64,000 nucleotides of DNA from Hyalella azteca (GCF_000764305.2 NW_025944614.1:6683-70682), one strand, 5' to 3'; positions 1-11,982 are shown, numbered from the stretch's first letter. Notes: a model not told the origin generated them from the letters alone. Made by a program: numbers and translations.

Positions 1-89
1 TGACCCACCTGGCACACCTGACCCACCTGGCACACCTGACCCACCTGGCACACCTGACCCACCTGACTCACCTGGCACACGTGACCCAC
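1..89. repeat. 18-bp minisatellite at the exon 4 donor
   Basis: About five units of tgacccacctggcacacc start the window and abut the 5' splice site of exon 4 of the minus-strand gene. Read on the minus strand, each unit carries CAGGTGGGT, a copy of the true donor context, so several decoy donors follow the real one. Confidence 0.85.
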
Positions 90-3000
90 CTGAGGCGCTT
101 GGAGTGGCGCACCCTCTCCTGCCGGGGTGGGCTGTGGACGAGTGGGTTGAGGCTGGAGGTGGGCAGCAGCACCCGCACCCCGTCATCACCCACCTCTGAG
201 TAGATGTCCTCCAGGATCTGGGGTGAGGGTGATGAATGGGTGATGATTAGGTGGTGATAAGGTGATGATTAGGTGATGATTAGGTGATAAATGTGATGAT
301 TAGGTGATAAATGTGATGATTAGGTGATAAATGTGATGATTATGTGATGAATGGAAAGATTGTGTGATGAATATGTGATGATAAATGTGATAGGTACCTA
401 TTTGTCATAGATGTGATTAATGTGAATATAATGTGCAGAATGTAATAAATGTGATGATAAAGTCACTGCTCACACCCCTGNATGATATGGTGGTTGGGTA
501 AAACCCAGTACAGATGGCGGCATGGTACTATCGCAATACTATGCTTGCATGTATGGCTGTCTCTTATACACATCTAGATGTGTATAAGAGACAGGCATAC
601 ACCCTCGTCCTGTGTGATATACAGGGGCTATACAGGGCGTGAAGCATACACCCTCGTTCTGTGTGATATACAGGGGGTATACAGGGGAGTATACAGGGGG
701 TATACAGGGGAGTATACAGGGCGTGTAGCATACACCCTCGTCCTGTGTGCTATACAGGGCACTATGCAGGGGGTGAAGCCAACACCTTCATCCTGTGTGA
801 TATACAGGGTTGGTATGTGCATACAGTGAAAAATATAGCCATTTAACACAATGTAGGTGGGCAAGGTATATCAGATGAATGGATGGAAGAAATAAAACAT
901 GGATGAAGTGCATTTGAAATTTTTGCCATTTTGCAAGTCTTTTAAATCTAATAGAAATTATTTGGCTTAAATATTAAACATCAAGTCTTTAAATGCTGAA
1001 ATATTGAACATTTCCGGCAGCACCCGGAAATGTTACTAAATATAAATTTCATTTTATCCGTGTTGATGGATTTAAAATATTTGTTCAACACAAGAATTCA
1101 GTTAATATATAGCCTGAATTTATCTCTATTTCAGAAATACAATATAATTAAATCATGTTAGTTTACCTACATAAACTCTTCAGAATCACTTGAAAAATAT
1201 CTCAGCTTGTATACCTGGAATTTACTTCCCATATAACGTGATAATTTTACCATACAATAGGTAGTTAAATCTTAGTCAACATATTCTTTTTAACTCTTTA
1301 AAATAAACTCTTTTTCTGCTTGCTTAAAATTTAGAGAATAGCACAAAAATTCAGTGCAAATTTCTCAGTTCTCTTTTATCGAAGAAAAAACATTCAAATT
1401 TGTGCTATTTTCTTTGATTTCAAATTCTTGGTACCGGTAGGTATATTGTCAATTAAAGCAATCAATTGATCTTAATATCAAGATGCCAGAATTTACTTAT
1501 AATTCCAATATAATAATCAAAGTTTAAAGTATAATATTTCATCTTTATAAACCAGTCCTTGGGAAAATAATTAATCCCAATAATTAATTACTAATAAATA
1601 ATAAATAATTAATAAATAATTAATACTGTATTAATAATTAATACACAAACAGGAGGTGAAGCATATGCCCTCGTCCTGTGTAATATACGGGATAATATAC
1701 AGGACTATACAGGATATTATACAGGGGACTATGCAGGGGGTGAAGCCTGCACCTTCACCCTGTGTGATATACAGGCACTATACAGGGGACCATACAGGGC
1801 ACTATACAGGGGAGTATACATGGCGTGAAGCTCTGACTTTCACCCTGTGTGATATACCAGTACAGGGCACTATATTATTTCTACTATGAGATTTTCCAAA
1901 ATTCTTGTAGAATAATTTAACAATGAAATTTTATCTTTATTAGTAGATTTAAATATGTACTTCAACACAAGACTTCATCTTGCATAACCTGAATTTGTGT
2001 CAATTACTTAAATATAAGATAATTAATACTATATAAGAACTAAAAAATATCTGTTTGTATACCTGGAATTTACTTCCCAACTAATGTGATAATTTCACCA
2101 TATACAATATTTGAATCTTAGTAGACATTTTTCTTATTAAGTCTGTAAAATAAAATGCTAGCTTTAATTAAGAAATCAGCTCAGAAATTCAGTAAAAATT
2201 TTACGTTCCCTTAACTGCCTTCAACTGAATTTAGAATCAATAATGGAGCTGCACTTAGAAATGTTTTCAATGCTAACAAAATCTCAAAATTTGTGCTATT
2301 TTCTTTGATCTCAAATTCTTGGTAAATCAGCAATTTGAGCAATCGATTGATCTTAATATTAAGATTCCAGAATTTACTTACTTTCAATTCCAACATAATA
2401 ATAAAAGTTTAAAGTAGTATAATAGGTATTTTATTTATTTTTATAAACCAATCTTTAGAAAACTAATCAATGTTAATAATTAATTACTAATAAATAATTA
2501 GTAAATAATTGATACACAAATAATAATAAATTAATTTAATAATGATTTAATTGATACACAAATAATAATAATAATAATTAATACACAAAATTAAAACATC
2601 ATATAGTGTACCTGGAACTCGGCCGCGACCTCAGCGTAGACGGTGCGGCGCCGCAGCTTGGGGTCCAGCAGCAGACGCTTGCGCTGCTGCACCTTCTGCA
2701 GCAGCCGCTGCGTCAGCTCGTGCGTCCACAGCCGCAGCGGCCAGCCTTATATATGAATAATAGCTGTATTACTATGTAATAAACTATATACAAGCACATT
2801 TTATATGTAATATACATATTATTTAAATTACCAGCCCCTTAAAATCAATAATAGCCGTATTACTATGTAATAAACTATATGCAAGCACATTTTGTATGTA
2901 ATAATGCATATTATTTAAATTACCAGCCACTTAAAATGAATAATAGCTGTATTAATATGTAATAGATTGACTTTATACAAGCACAGCTTATATGTAATAA

Positions 3001-4068
3001 TGCATATTATCTAAATTACCAGCCTTTTAAAATGAATAATAGCCATATTATGTATAAGATAAACTATATAAATGCACAGCTTATAGGTATGTAATAATGC
3101 AAATTATTTAAATTATATTGACATGCCACTGAACAATAGATATTATAATTCTAATCATTTTTAAAAGGTAAATTAAATTTCAATTTTCAATAGAGGGCTG
3201 TTATAATCATTTATATGATGTCCTATATTAATAAACATGTTAAAAATCCAATATAATTCATATAGTACAAGAATTACCAATAGCTATGGAGTAATTACAT
3301 TTTCCATGATATTTATTTGTACAGCTATTTCTGGAGTAAAGAAAAAATAGTTTTTACAACACTTTATTCCTCTAATCACAATGATTCTAGAAATATTTAT
3401 AATAAATAATAAAATTAATAAAAATAATCTTTTTAAATAACAAAATCTTGATGTTTTTTCAAAATCTTGGGGGCAGAACCTAGCAAGCTCACCTGCTGCT
3501 CCGCTCCCTGTGCCACCTGAAAAATATAAGGATTATGAAAAGAATTAATTTCAATTATTATTATTATTTTTATGTGATTGTAATTACTGATCTGAAAAAA
3601 TTATTGTCAATAGTAATAATGCATGTAAAATAGAATAATATGTATTTGATATTTATGACATTGTAATTATTGATCTGAAATAATTATTGTAAATAGTAAT
3701 AACACATGTCAAATAAAATAATGTATAAATATAAATATTTAATCCCATATCATACCTTGGTCAGCTATCATACCTTAAAATAATAAAAAGTATTTATTTC
3801 AATTATTATTATTTTTATGTGATTCTAATCACTGCTTTGAAATAAATATTGTAAATAATAATAACACATGTAAAATAGAATACCAGTAATATAGATATGT
3901 ATATAAATATTAAATACCGTTAAATATTTATTTAAATAATACCATTAAAATAATCATACCTTGGTCAGCTGACGGCTGAGAACCGCCCTCATCACCTGCA
4001 CCTGCTTCAGCAGATGCAGGTTCCTGCATCTGTTCATCCTGCATCTGCTGTTGCTGTTCACTCATCAT
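90..4068 (-). CDS. Partial multi-exon gene, possible Myb/SANT-like DNA-binding protein (5' end)
   Basis: Four exons on the minus strand, read from the right: exon 1 3960-4068, micro-exon 2 3493-3516 (24 bp), exon 3 2612-2745, exon 4 90-217. The gene continues off the left edge. All introns are GT/AG and the phases chain without a break (exons end in phase 1, 1, 0, 2), giving 131 codons so far. Two ATGs sit side by side (4066-4068, 4063-4065); the protein begins MMSEQQQQMQDEQMQ and is rich in Gln, Ala and Gly. Exon 3 encodes WTHELTQRLLQKVQQRKRL and then a basic DPKLRRR stretch; this W-T-x-E-x-T...LL layout resembles Myb/SANT-like DNA-binding domains, so a nuclear role is inferred. Exon 4 begins ILEDIYSEVGDDG. 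Exons are GC-rich, introns strongly AT-rich. The exon chain is seen directly; the family name is tentative. No promoter element was recognised upstream. Confidence 0.7.
222..470. repeat. ~19-bp minisatellite in intron 3
   Basis: Degenerate tandem units of the type gtgatgattaggtgataaa, starting right beside the acceptor of exon 4. On the minus strand the array is pyrimidine-rich and could act as part of the polypyrimidine tract. Confidence 0.8.
557..594. other. Transposase mosaic-end junction adapter (assembly artefact)
   Basis: A perfect 38-bp palindrome made of the 19-bp Tn5 mosaic end, CTGTCTCTTATACACATCT, followed by its reverse complement. This is the known Nextera mate-pair junction sequence and is not genomic. 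A single n lies at 481. Sequence on the two sides may not be truly adjacent. Confidence 0.97.
595..835. repeat. Minisatellite with tatacaggg core, array 1
   Basis: Tandem mixture of gtatacagggg units and a longer unit containing caccctcgtcctgtgtgat. It starts immediately after the adapter artefact, so its length is not reliable. Short reading frames in it on both strands are a product of the repeat. Confidence 0.8.
840..2600. repeat. Intronic direct duplication (~0.9 kb units)
   Basis: The segment 840-1645 and the segment about 1880-2600 align along much of their length; for example both hold a long shared stretch ending in ...ccagaatttactta (near 1490 and 2370). The second tatacaggg array (1646-1880) lies between them, so the unit is array plus AT-rich DNA. 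No coding potential seen. Confidence 0.75.
1646..1880. repeat. Minisatellite with tatacaggg core, array 2
   Basis: Second copy of the array at 595-835, with the same tatacagggg and caccctcgtcctgtgtg type units. It lies in intron 3 of the minus-strand gene. Confidence 0.8.
2741..3111. repeat. Four ~93-97-bp tandem units carrying a splice acceptor
   Basis: Four units, each beginning ccagcc and ending ttatttaaatta (or a close variant). The first unit overlaps the start of exon 3, so each unit repeats its acceptor junction (minus strand aag/GGCTGG). The intron has three decoy 3' splice sites upstream of the real one. Confidence 0.85.
3517..3959. repeat. Repeat units in intron 1, with a copy of the exon 1 donor
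   Basis: Three diverged units with cores such as tgtaattactgatctgaaa and aatagtaataatgcatgt (near 3575, 3660, 3820). At about 3750-3775 the text catacctTGGTCAGC repeats the donor boundary of exon 1 (3955-3970), so the unit includes the exon edge. Confidence 0.7.
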
Positions 4069-6942
4069 TGCTATTTTCAATTTTATTTGCTGTTATTTCA
4101 CTCAATGATAGTTCACAATTATATGGTGAACTGTTATGTTATTCAATGTTGAGAAATTGTACAAAAAATTCAAATAATCAAGTCTCATAAACAATAATAA
4201 GACAATATATACAATTGTTAATAGCTAATAAAGTGTCAAAGTTGTTTAGTTTTTTAGAACTTGATATTTTCACATTCTTACAACTCAAAAATTTTCAATT
4301 TTTCACTTCTGAAAATGTTTCAAATTTGTTTCAATTTTTCCCTTCTCAAAATGTTTCAAATTCTAACAATTCCAAACTTTTTGAATTTTTACAACTCCAA
4401 ATTTATTCAAATTTTTACAATTTAAAATTTTTCAAATTTGTAAAGTCAACTGCTCTGAACAATTCACAAACAGAAATGTGTTAAGATATTCCAATGGTAG
4501 AAATTCAATTGGTCAGGTTTAAATCATTCTTATCATAAGAATTAGGTTTAGAAAAAAATTTAATTAAATAATAGGTACATATAAATAATATCTGTAATAT
4601 CTAAATGCTTTTTTCTAAGAGACATTTCATCATAATGATAAGATTTTGATTAAGTATTATTCTACTATCAAGAAAAATATTTTTCAATGTTCAAGATTCA
4701 TTAGTAAATGAAGTTTAAATTAAACAAAAAAGCTTGATGACAAGAATTCTCCCTAAATATACCTTCATCTTTTTCTGCATGGCATAGTTGTGGAGTTAGA
4801 ATAATTATTTGAATAATATTTTCTGGTAAAAAATTAGTTGTATGTATAATTTTTTATACATCAATAACTTTATATTTATATTATTAAATTCACTACCAGA
4901 TCATATTTTATTATTTCAAGTTGTACAGGAGTCAAATTATATATACAACATTCAATTTGAAAGCATTTCTACCAGTTTCAACCATTTAATTTCTTGGCTG
5001 TGGCATGAATTTGAGAAAAAAATTTCAGGATATTAATAAAATATAACATACTAAACAATGCATAAGTATTAGACATTTAGACTGTGAAATCTGAATGAAG
5101 GATAAATAATTATGTTTATATGAATGTTCGTCCCCAGTGCACGTGTTGCTTCTCTTTCTAAGCAACTGTAGCCGTCAATATTGCAGGTCAAAGAACGTTT
5201 AGACAAACGTGTGATAACAAAAACGTTACTTTAATAATTGGGTTTCCTTGATTTCACGCGTAAATCCCTAGTCTGGGACGGACCTTATGAATGTTGTCCC
5301 TTCTAAATTGCCGATTGACAAAAATACAAAATTTCGAAGATAATAAATAAATCATAATAAAATTTATTTGAATAATAAATGTTCATGTCAACATAGTAAT
5401 AAACTGCACGTGGACAATCGCCTGCATGTACACGCCGCTCTTACTGCACACGAACATTTTTTACGAAATTTCGACCCGGCGCACCGATGTTTCCACAAAC
5501 TCAATAAGTCAGGCGATTTTTTTTAAATAAAGCATGAATTAACTATGCTAAATTATACCACGGCAGTTAATATTCACTAATAAGATTTATTACGTACGAT
5601 GAAAGGCGCACAATATCCAATTAAGAATGATTATTTACTAAATTTTACACAATGAACGTGCTTTGTCGGTTCCCATGATCATGGCGTCGCGTCGTTCACA
5701 CAAAGAAAGATGGCGTGTCCACTTGTGCTTCTTCTATGACACCATTGAAAATCATCGAGTTTCTCGTAAATAATCTAGATAAATTCAAACCAAATTCCAA
5801 TAAAGAGCAATGAATGATCAGAATTATATTTATTTTCTGATTCGAACACAATTTCCCCACATGTAGTTAAAATAATCAGCGAAACAAATTCTGCAGCCAT
5901 ATTGGTTCTTTATTTCTACCCTTGAACGTGCTTCAGGAATTAATATCTTAGCTTCTCATCCATCAAAGTTGCAGCAGAAAGAAATTTCGTTCATATGACC
6001 ACATATTTCACAGCAATATAATTATGAAATCTTTTCCCTGAATAAGTTTCTTCGATAACATTAATTAAATAGAAAGAAGGCACAGGAAACTCACAGCGTT
6101 CACTTGCCGAACATGGCAACAGTAATGACGCCTAGAGCACCACAAGGACGCGACCTTCAACAGTATTCACGAAAAATATTATTTTAAGTTAATTTCGAAA
6201 ATAATGATTCGATAAATACTTTGAGTAGCAGTATAATTTGAGTTTATTGTTATGATTGAAAATATTTGTAGATTCTTTATTCAATTTAAATTATTTGACA
6301 AATGAACACTTATTGTAGCAAAAATATGTTAGTTTATTGATCACAATTCGTCTAATAAAGCTACACTGTTCATACGAACCAAAAACAAAATTAGTTACTA
6401 GAAAACTATGTTTCTCATTGATAACCAATACAATTTATCGTTTTGCTCACATAACAGCGTTTGGGATCTGCAAAAGCACCACTTATTTTTCTCAGTATAC
6501 TCACGTTTGCTACATGTGTCAGAATTTCTGGGTCAGATATTCACTTCCCTGCGCGTACGTTCACGATGAATGGTTGGAAAAAACTACTTTCACTGCAATA
6601 ACAACTTTAATATAATAAGATTAACTGTACATTCATGAATCAATATTTTTAATGTGTATGCACTCGATTCGAATAAGCTTTTGTGAAAAAAATATGATAT
6701 ATTTATCACGGTAAGCTGTTATCTATTTCGGTATGTCATGGATCTTGATTTATGGCTTGTTGAAAAATTAATAACCGTTGAACTTTATTCAGAAAAATTA
6801 TTATAATTAAAGTTTTTTTATTAAAAATTCCGGTCGACATTTATTACTTGAAATATTTCAAGGACATAGCTTTTATATAAGATATTTTATCGCAGCTTTG
6901 TATGTCGTTTTCACATTCAGCAAAAAATAAAGCGTTTACAAA
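4069..6942. other. AT-rich intergenic region, 5' flank of the minus-strand gene
   Basis: Contains the likely promoter of the gene ending at 4068, but no TATA box or other element stands out. 4240-4440 is low-complexity DNA built of caaatttttcaa-type words, which opens a meaningless reading frame. Frames at 4842-5036 and 6337-6615 have no recognisable domain, no matching splice structure and AT-rich codons, and are not called as genes. Confidence 0.5.
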
Positions 6943-7310
6943 TTGACGTTAGTAACGTTGTCGTGTAAATCTCGTGAACGTTTTAATTTTTTCTCGCTTC
7001 GAATCACCGACATGTGGAACAGCCTCCCCGATGACATCGTTGGCGCTCCAAGTATGAACGCGTTCAAGAACAGACTAGATAAAGCTATGGAAAAATATAT
7101 GTTCAGAGTTGAAATGCCTAGCACCATGTCGAACCCGGTGTAAGTCGAGTAGCTACTTCAAACTATCGTCAGTCATGAAAAGATCCGGTCAAATGAAACG
7201 ATATTAGATCTTCTGTGAACAAGGCAGGAAAAGGAAAAGAATCGGCGACAGGCCACATCAGGCCTACGCTTCAGCGCCGAGATCAGTATGTTATGTCATG
7301 TTACAACGTC
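6943..7310 (+). mobile_element. LINE 3' end: reverse transcriptase C-terminus plus 3' UTR
   Basis: 6943-7143 encodes the tail of a non-LTR retrotransposon polyprotein: FFSLRITDMWNSLPDD followed by AFKNRLDKAM, the motif order seen at the C-terminus of CR1/Jockey-like reverse transcriptases. The 3' UTR follows, with gaatcggcgacaggccac and a TATGT-type tail (to 7300). The element is 5'-truncated and not functional. Its 3' UTR recurs at 22.3, 55.1, 59.9, 60.1 and 63.5 kb, which ties those repeats to this LINE. Confidence 0.8.
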
Positions 7311-7691
7311 GAGAGTCTTGTGAACGTTTTACAACGTCGAGAGTCTCAAGAACGTTTTAATACGTCAAGAGTCTAGAGAACATTTTACAACGTCGAGAGT
7401 GTAGAGAACATTTTACAACGTCGAGAGTCATGGGAACGTTTTAAAACGTCGAGAGTCTCGAGAACGTTTTATAACGTCAAAAGTCTAGAGAACGATTTAA
7501 CGTCGAGTCTTGGGAACGTTTTATAACGTCGAGAGTCTATAAAAGAACGTCTTACGGCGTCGAGAGTCTCGAGAACGTTTTATAACGTCAAGAGTCTAAA
7601 GAACGTCTTATAACGCCGAGAGTCTAAAGAACGTTTTACATCGTCGAGAGTCTAATGAACGTTTTATAACGTCGAGAGTCTAGAGAACGTT
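7303..7691. repeat. 28-bp minisatellite, about 14 units
   Basis: Units of the type acgtcgagagtctagagaac plus gttttata. They begin directly after the LINE tail and vary by point changes and small indels. Confidence 0.95.
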
Positions 7692-8268
7692 TCTATAACA
7701 AATAAGACTAAAAATGCAATACATGTATAATAAATTACTTCGTAAAACAAAGCAAAGACGCACGTTTACAGTGAAATTCTTTGTATGAACACATGGAAAG
7801 GTAATTGTTATTAAAAAACAATAAAACTAATTTAATTACGGTTTGTTTGTAATCACCAGTAAAGGCCATCAACTGTGTGAAATAGTCGTTTAAATTAAAC
7901 TTCATTTTTTCATTAATTAAATAGTTATACTAATTCTGTTTTTAAATAAGGAAACGTGGTATCATTAGTAAACAAGTGTTATATGGGAGCAAGTTTTTCT
8001 TGCTGTACAAAATTAAATTCTAAATTAAGAAAATTAAAATCAGTAAAATTCTTATGGTAGGAATAGCATTATGGGTAAGCGGACGCGTGTGCCGGCATGA
8101 CAGTAAAGGGTTAACCACAACTCTGGTAGGAATAACATTAATAACACACATACTACGTGCCACCATGAAGGGGTAACTCAAAAATTTCACCGAAAAGCGT
8201 CAGACATGAAGCTTTTATCCCGCAATTTTACCCGCCATTTTCTCCTCTATAATTTTAAACAATTACCT
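7692..8268. other. Intergenic DNA with two copies of the GGTAGGAATA motif
   Basis: No gene seen. The 16-bp dispersed motif ggtaggaatagcatta occurs at 8056-8071 and in a close form at 8125-8140. Confidence 0.5.
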
Positions 8269-9690
8269 CGTCCCTCCTTCTTTGTGGGGGTAATGCATTA
8301 GCTATACACCCCTAAACCCTCCCCCTCCCTCATCCCCAAGCCTACATGATTGATGCCACTTTAAGACTCCAAAAATTTGTACTATTTTAACACGTGAATA
8401 TTTTCAATACAATAAAATATACACAGACTTGATCAGGAATAGAACAAAGAGATGTTTCTACTCTCTTTTATATAGTGCTATTTTTAGCCAAGTTGTGAAT
8501 AAAACCATCCCTGTCTATACCGCCATACATATTGCCTTATTCATAATACTATTCTTACCAGTATAGACCATTATAATAATACCGACCTCGTCATGTGTTC
8601 AGTCACTTAGCACGAGTAAGGTACGCTTTGTTTCAGGTGCGCTTAAGAAAATCGTAAAATTCCTATTAAAATGGAGCGCTGACAAAGAATAATAATTTTC
8701 GCCCCATTATAAGAATGTGAAGTCAATGGTTTATGTGCAAGAATGTGTGGTAGCATCGGCCGGCCCATCAGTGGCCAGCAGGCGTCGCGGGACAGCGAAC
8801 ATCCTATCGACGTGCTTCAAGAAACGGTATGGCATTTATGTGTGAAATATGGCATTTATAAGATGAATGTGGAATCTATAAGGTAAATGACGTATTACAA
8901 TTTAAATACGTCCCTCCTTCTTCGTGGGGGTAATGCATTAGCTATACACCCCTAAACCCGCCCCTCCCTCATCCCCAAGCCTACATGATTGATGCCACTT
9001 TAGGACTCCACACATTTGTACTATTTTAAAGCGTGAATATTTTAAATTCAATAAAATATCCACAGATTTGTTCCGTAAAAAAACAAAGAGATATTTCCAC
9101 TCTCTTGCCTATAGTGTTATTCTTACCTAAGTTGTGAAGAAAACCTTTCCTGTCTATACCGCAACACATATTGCCTTATTCGTAGTACTATTCCTACCTG
9201 CACAAACCATATTAATAATGCCGTGTATATAGTGCTATTCTTACCTACGTTGTGAATAAAAACTTACCTGTCTACACCGCTACACATATTGCCTTATTCG
9301 TAACACTATTCTTGCCTGAAATGCGAGTTTCAGGTAAGAATGCCGATTTTGTCATGTGTTCAGTCACTTAGCATGATTGACGTACGCTTTGTTTCAGATG
9401 CGCTGAAGATAATAATAGAATGCACATTAAAATGAAGCACTGTCTTAAAATAAAAATTATCGAGGTCCACTTGCACTGAAGAAAATCGTAAAATTCCTAT
9501 TCAAATGGAGCATGGACAAAGAATAATAATTTTCGCCCCATTATAAGAATGTGAAATCAATGGTTTATGTCGAAGAATGTGTGGTAGCATCGGCCGGCCC
9601 ATCAGTGGCCAGCAGGCGTCGCGGGACAGCAAACTCCCGCTGGACCTGCTTAATAAACGGTAGTTATGGCATATATGTGGCATATATGGC
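8269..9690. repeat. Direct tandem duplication, ~640-780 bp units
   Basis: Copy 1 runs 8269-8908 and copy 2 starts at 8909, both opening cgtccctccttctt and both containing gtagcatcggccggcccatc. Copy 2 is longer because an internal segment with the words attcttaccta and tattgccttattcg is repeated. Nothing coding was recognised; the frame at 9501-9692 is not conserved between copies. Confidence 0.85.
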
Positions 9691-10082
9691 ATTTACAAGG
9701 TGAATGTGGTATCTATATGGTAAATGGTAATGATTTAAATTGGGTATCTATAAGGTAAATATTAATGATTTAAATGGGGTATCTATAAAGAAGGTGGGGT
9801 ATTTATAAGAGGAATGTGGTATCTATAAGGTAAATGTGGTATTTATGATTTAAATGGGGTATCTATAAGGTAAATGTGGTATTTATATGATGAATGTGGT
9901 ATCTGTAAGGCAAATGGGGTATTTATAAGATGAATGAGGTATCTATAAGGTAAATGGGGTATTTATAAGATGAATGAGGTATCTATAAGGTAAATGTGGT
10001 ATTTATATGATGAATGTGGTATCTGTAAGGCAAATGGGGTATTTATAAGATGAATGTGGTAGCTATAAGGTAAATGGGCATC
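9675..10082. repeat. ~38-40-bp minisatellite (ggtatctataaggtaaatg)
   Basis: About ten units alternating ggtatctataaggtaaatg with ggtatttataagatgaatg. It resumes at 10405-10620 on the other side of a MITE, so the MITE appears to have inserted into the array. Confidence 0.9.
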
Positions 10083-10125
10083 TATAAGGAATAATATGCG
10101 TTTAAAAATTACTTTTTAATTAAAT

Positions 10126-10403
10126 ACAACACTTCTAAAGAATTCAGTGTCTGCGATGTTACAAATGTAGAAGTTCTAATTTTAATATCATATATTAAAA
10201 AAGTAATTTTTATTTTTATTTTTAAAATTAACATAAATAAATTTTTTCATAATTATTTATTCTGTCAATTGAATCATGCATTGCCACCAACTTTACGCAT
10301 GTGTGCAAAATTTCAGATCGATTGTAGAGGTAAAAGTGTGTTAAATATCGATTATAAGATTTGTAGCAGACAGACAAGAAGTGAAGTTAAAGAGAAGTGT
10401 TGT
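10126..10403. mobile_element. MITE-like element A, 278 bp
   Basis: Bounded by inverted ACAACACTTCT / AGAAGTGTTGT. The inner part carries aaaatttcagatcgattg and gcagacagacaa. Relatives lie at 15855-16107, 54581-54901, about 55214-55460 and 63645-63885 in both orientations. Non-coding; superfamily not determined. Confidence 0.75.
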
Positions 10404-10404
10404 A

Positions 10405-10620
10405 AAATAGGGTATTTATGATTTAAATGGGTCTCTATAAGATAAAATTAATATAGTATTTATACTTGAAATGATGTATCTATTAGGTAAATGGGATTTC
10501 TATAAGGTAAATAAAGTATTTATAATTTAAATGGGGTATCTATATAAGGTAAATGTGGTATTTATAATTTAAATGAGGTATCTATAAGGTAAATATAGCA
10601 TTTACACAGTACACAAGATA
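10405..10620. repeat. Continuation of the 38-40-bp minisatellite
   Basis: More degenerate units of the array at 9675-10082, separated from it by MITE-like element A. Confidence 0.8.
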
Positions 10621-10662
10621 TTTGTAGGTACATTACAGCACTCTCAGAAAAATAAATTGTCT

Positions 10663-10805
10663 ATTGTCCAAATAGTACGTAACTAACTTTCTTACCCACA
10701 GCACGAGCAGGGAGCGGACGTAGGACTAATACGCCCTTATGTCCGGACAAAACTGGGTCAGAATGACCCACTCAAGAGCAATGAGTGCTGCGCTATTTGG
10801 ACAAT
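10663..10805. mobile_element. MITE-like element B, 143 bp
   Basis: Perfect 13-bp terminal inverted repeats ATTGTCCAAATAG (10663-10675) and CTATTTGGACAAT (10793-10805). Inner words actgggtcagaatgaccca and cacgagcag recur in copies at 54431-54569 and 63218-63353, with a fragment near 15725-15790. Confidence 0.85.
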
Positions 10806-11744
10806 ACTCATTTATTTCTCTACGTGCAGGCTTGGGCCTGACTTAATGATAATGTAATCTTTATTTAATAACTTCCCTGTATTATGTATACTCAGAGAAA
10901 TGGGAGAGCAATCGTCTAATTAGCAATAGGTACACGTTTTGTCTTGGGTGGGGCACACTGACCCACTTTAGCCCGGCAAAAAAGCGGATCAATTCTACGT
11001 ATGTCATTATTTAGATAAAATAACACATTCGTTTTTAGAGTGTAAAACACATGTAATTGATGGTTGATGAAATGGTTGATGATATCTACATTCTACTGCC
11101 TTAAATGATTGACTATATATATATTTTACTGCCCTAAATGGTCGATTATATGTATATTTTACTACCACATTTACATGCATATACATATCATATGTCCAAG
11201 AATGTGCTCATTGGTAACGTATGTTACGACCATAGTATAGCTCCACATTATTGATATAGATACGATATAGTACAGATACGATATAACTGCCAGAGAAAAA
11301 ATACGTCACTAATAAGTTTAAAATAATGCCTATTTGATTTAAAAAGACAGTTTAAGTCAATTAAGCTATTGAATCACCGATGAATCGATACCGAGGTATG
11401 TCCAACCAAATTATAATAAACGGCAAATTTGCCTGAAAACGAAGCAAATTTGAAAGTTAATTTACAATTTAAAAATAGTTCCAAATTTATGTGATTTCCT
11501 AGATGATAAGAACAACAATACGAGCAATGATATTGAGAAAATGTGTATAGAATGATCATTCGAGCTGTGCAATAAATATAATAGTGCGCACTGCAAGGCA
11601 TGAATATTATAAGAAAAGGATCCCGAATTCTCCTAAATTATTGTTGTCAGTCAGAGTTTCTTTAGTATCCAGTCATCTGGCATTAAGATTTAGACGTGTG
11701 GTTCCGAGCTTTGATCCCTTGACTTGAACAAATAAAATTTCACC
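10806..11744. other. Intergenic DNA upstream of copy 1
   Basis: Holds a short array of tggttgatga / gattgactatatat units (about 11063-11170). Otherwise AT-rich with no gene recognised; the minus-strand frame 11374-11601 has no family resemblance. Confidence 0.5.
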
Positions 11745-11982
11745 CACTTGTTGCCATCTATCCAAGTTTTCATTCAATTTGCTCACTGCTTCTGTCACCC
11801 CAATCAACCTTACAGTCCTCCCGCTCACTGGGTGAGTCACTTCGGCCTTTTAATTGTTTCAGTCATCCAGCTCACTTGTGGAGTCACCCCTCGCACAAAT
11901 AAAGTCATTCTGCTCACTAGTTGAGTCACCACGGCCGTGTAATTGTTTCAGTCACCCATTGACTGTGCCATTCGCCCTACTG
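11745..11982 (+). repeat. Leader minisatellite of copy 1
   Basis: Degenerate ~18-bp units of the type ttcagtcacccagctcac directly upstream of the ATG. The last unit gives a good splice acceptor, attgtttcAG (ends 11951), 31 nt before the ATG at 11983. The reading frame also stays open through the array into exon 1, so an N-terminal extension cannot be ruled out. Confidence 0.75.

Noticed and set aside
578..864. Open frames on both strands near 0.6-0.9 kb
   Set aside because: Made by the tatacaggg minisatellite, and the plus-strand frame starts inside the adapter artefact.
4215..4484. 89-codon Phe/Leu/Asn-rich frame
   Set aside because: Low-complexity AT-rich DNA built from caaattttt words; no real protein signature.
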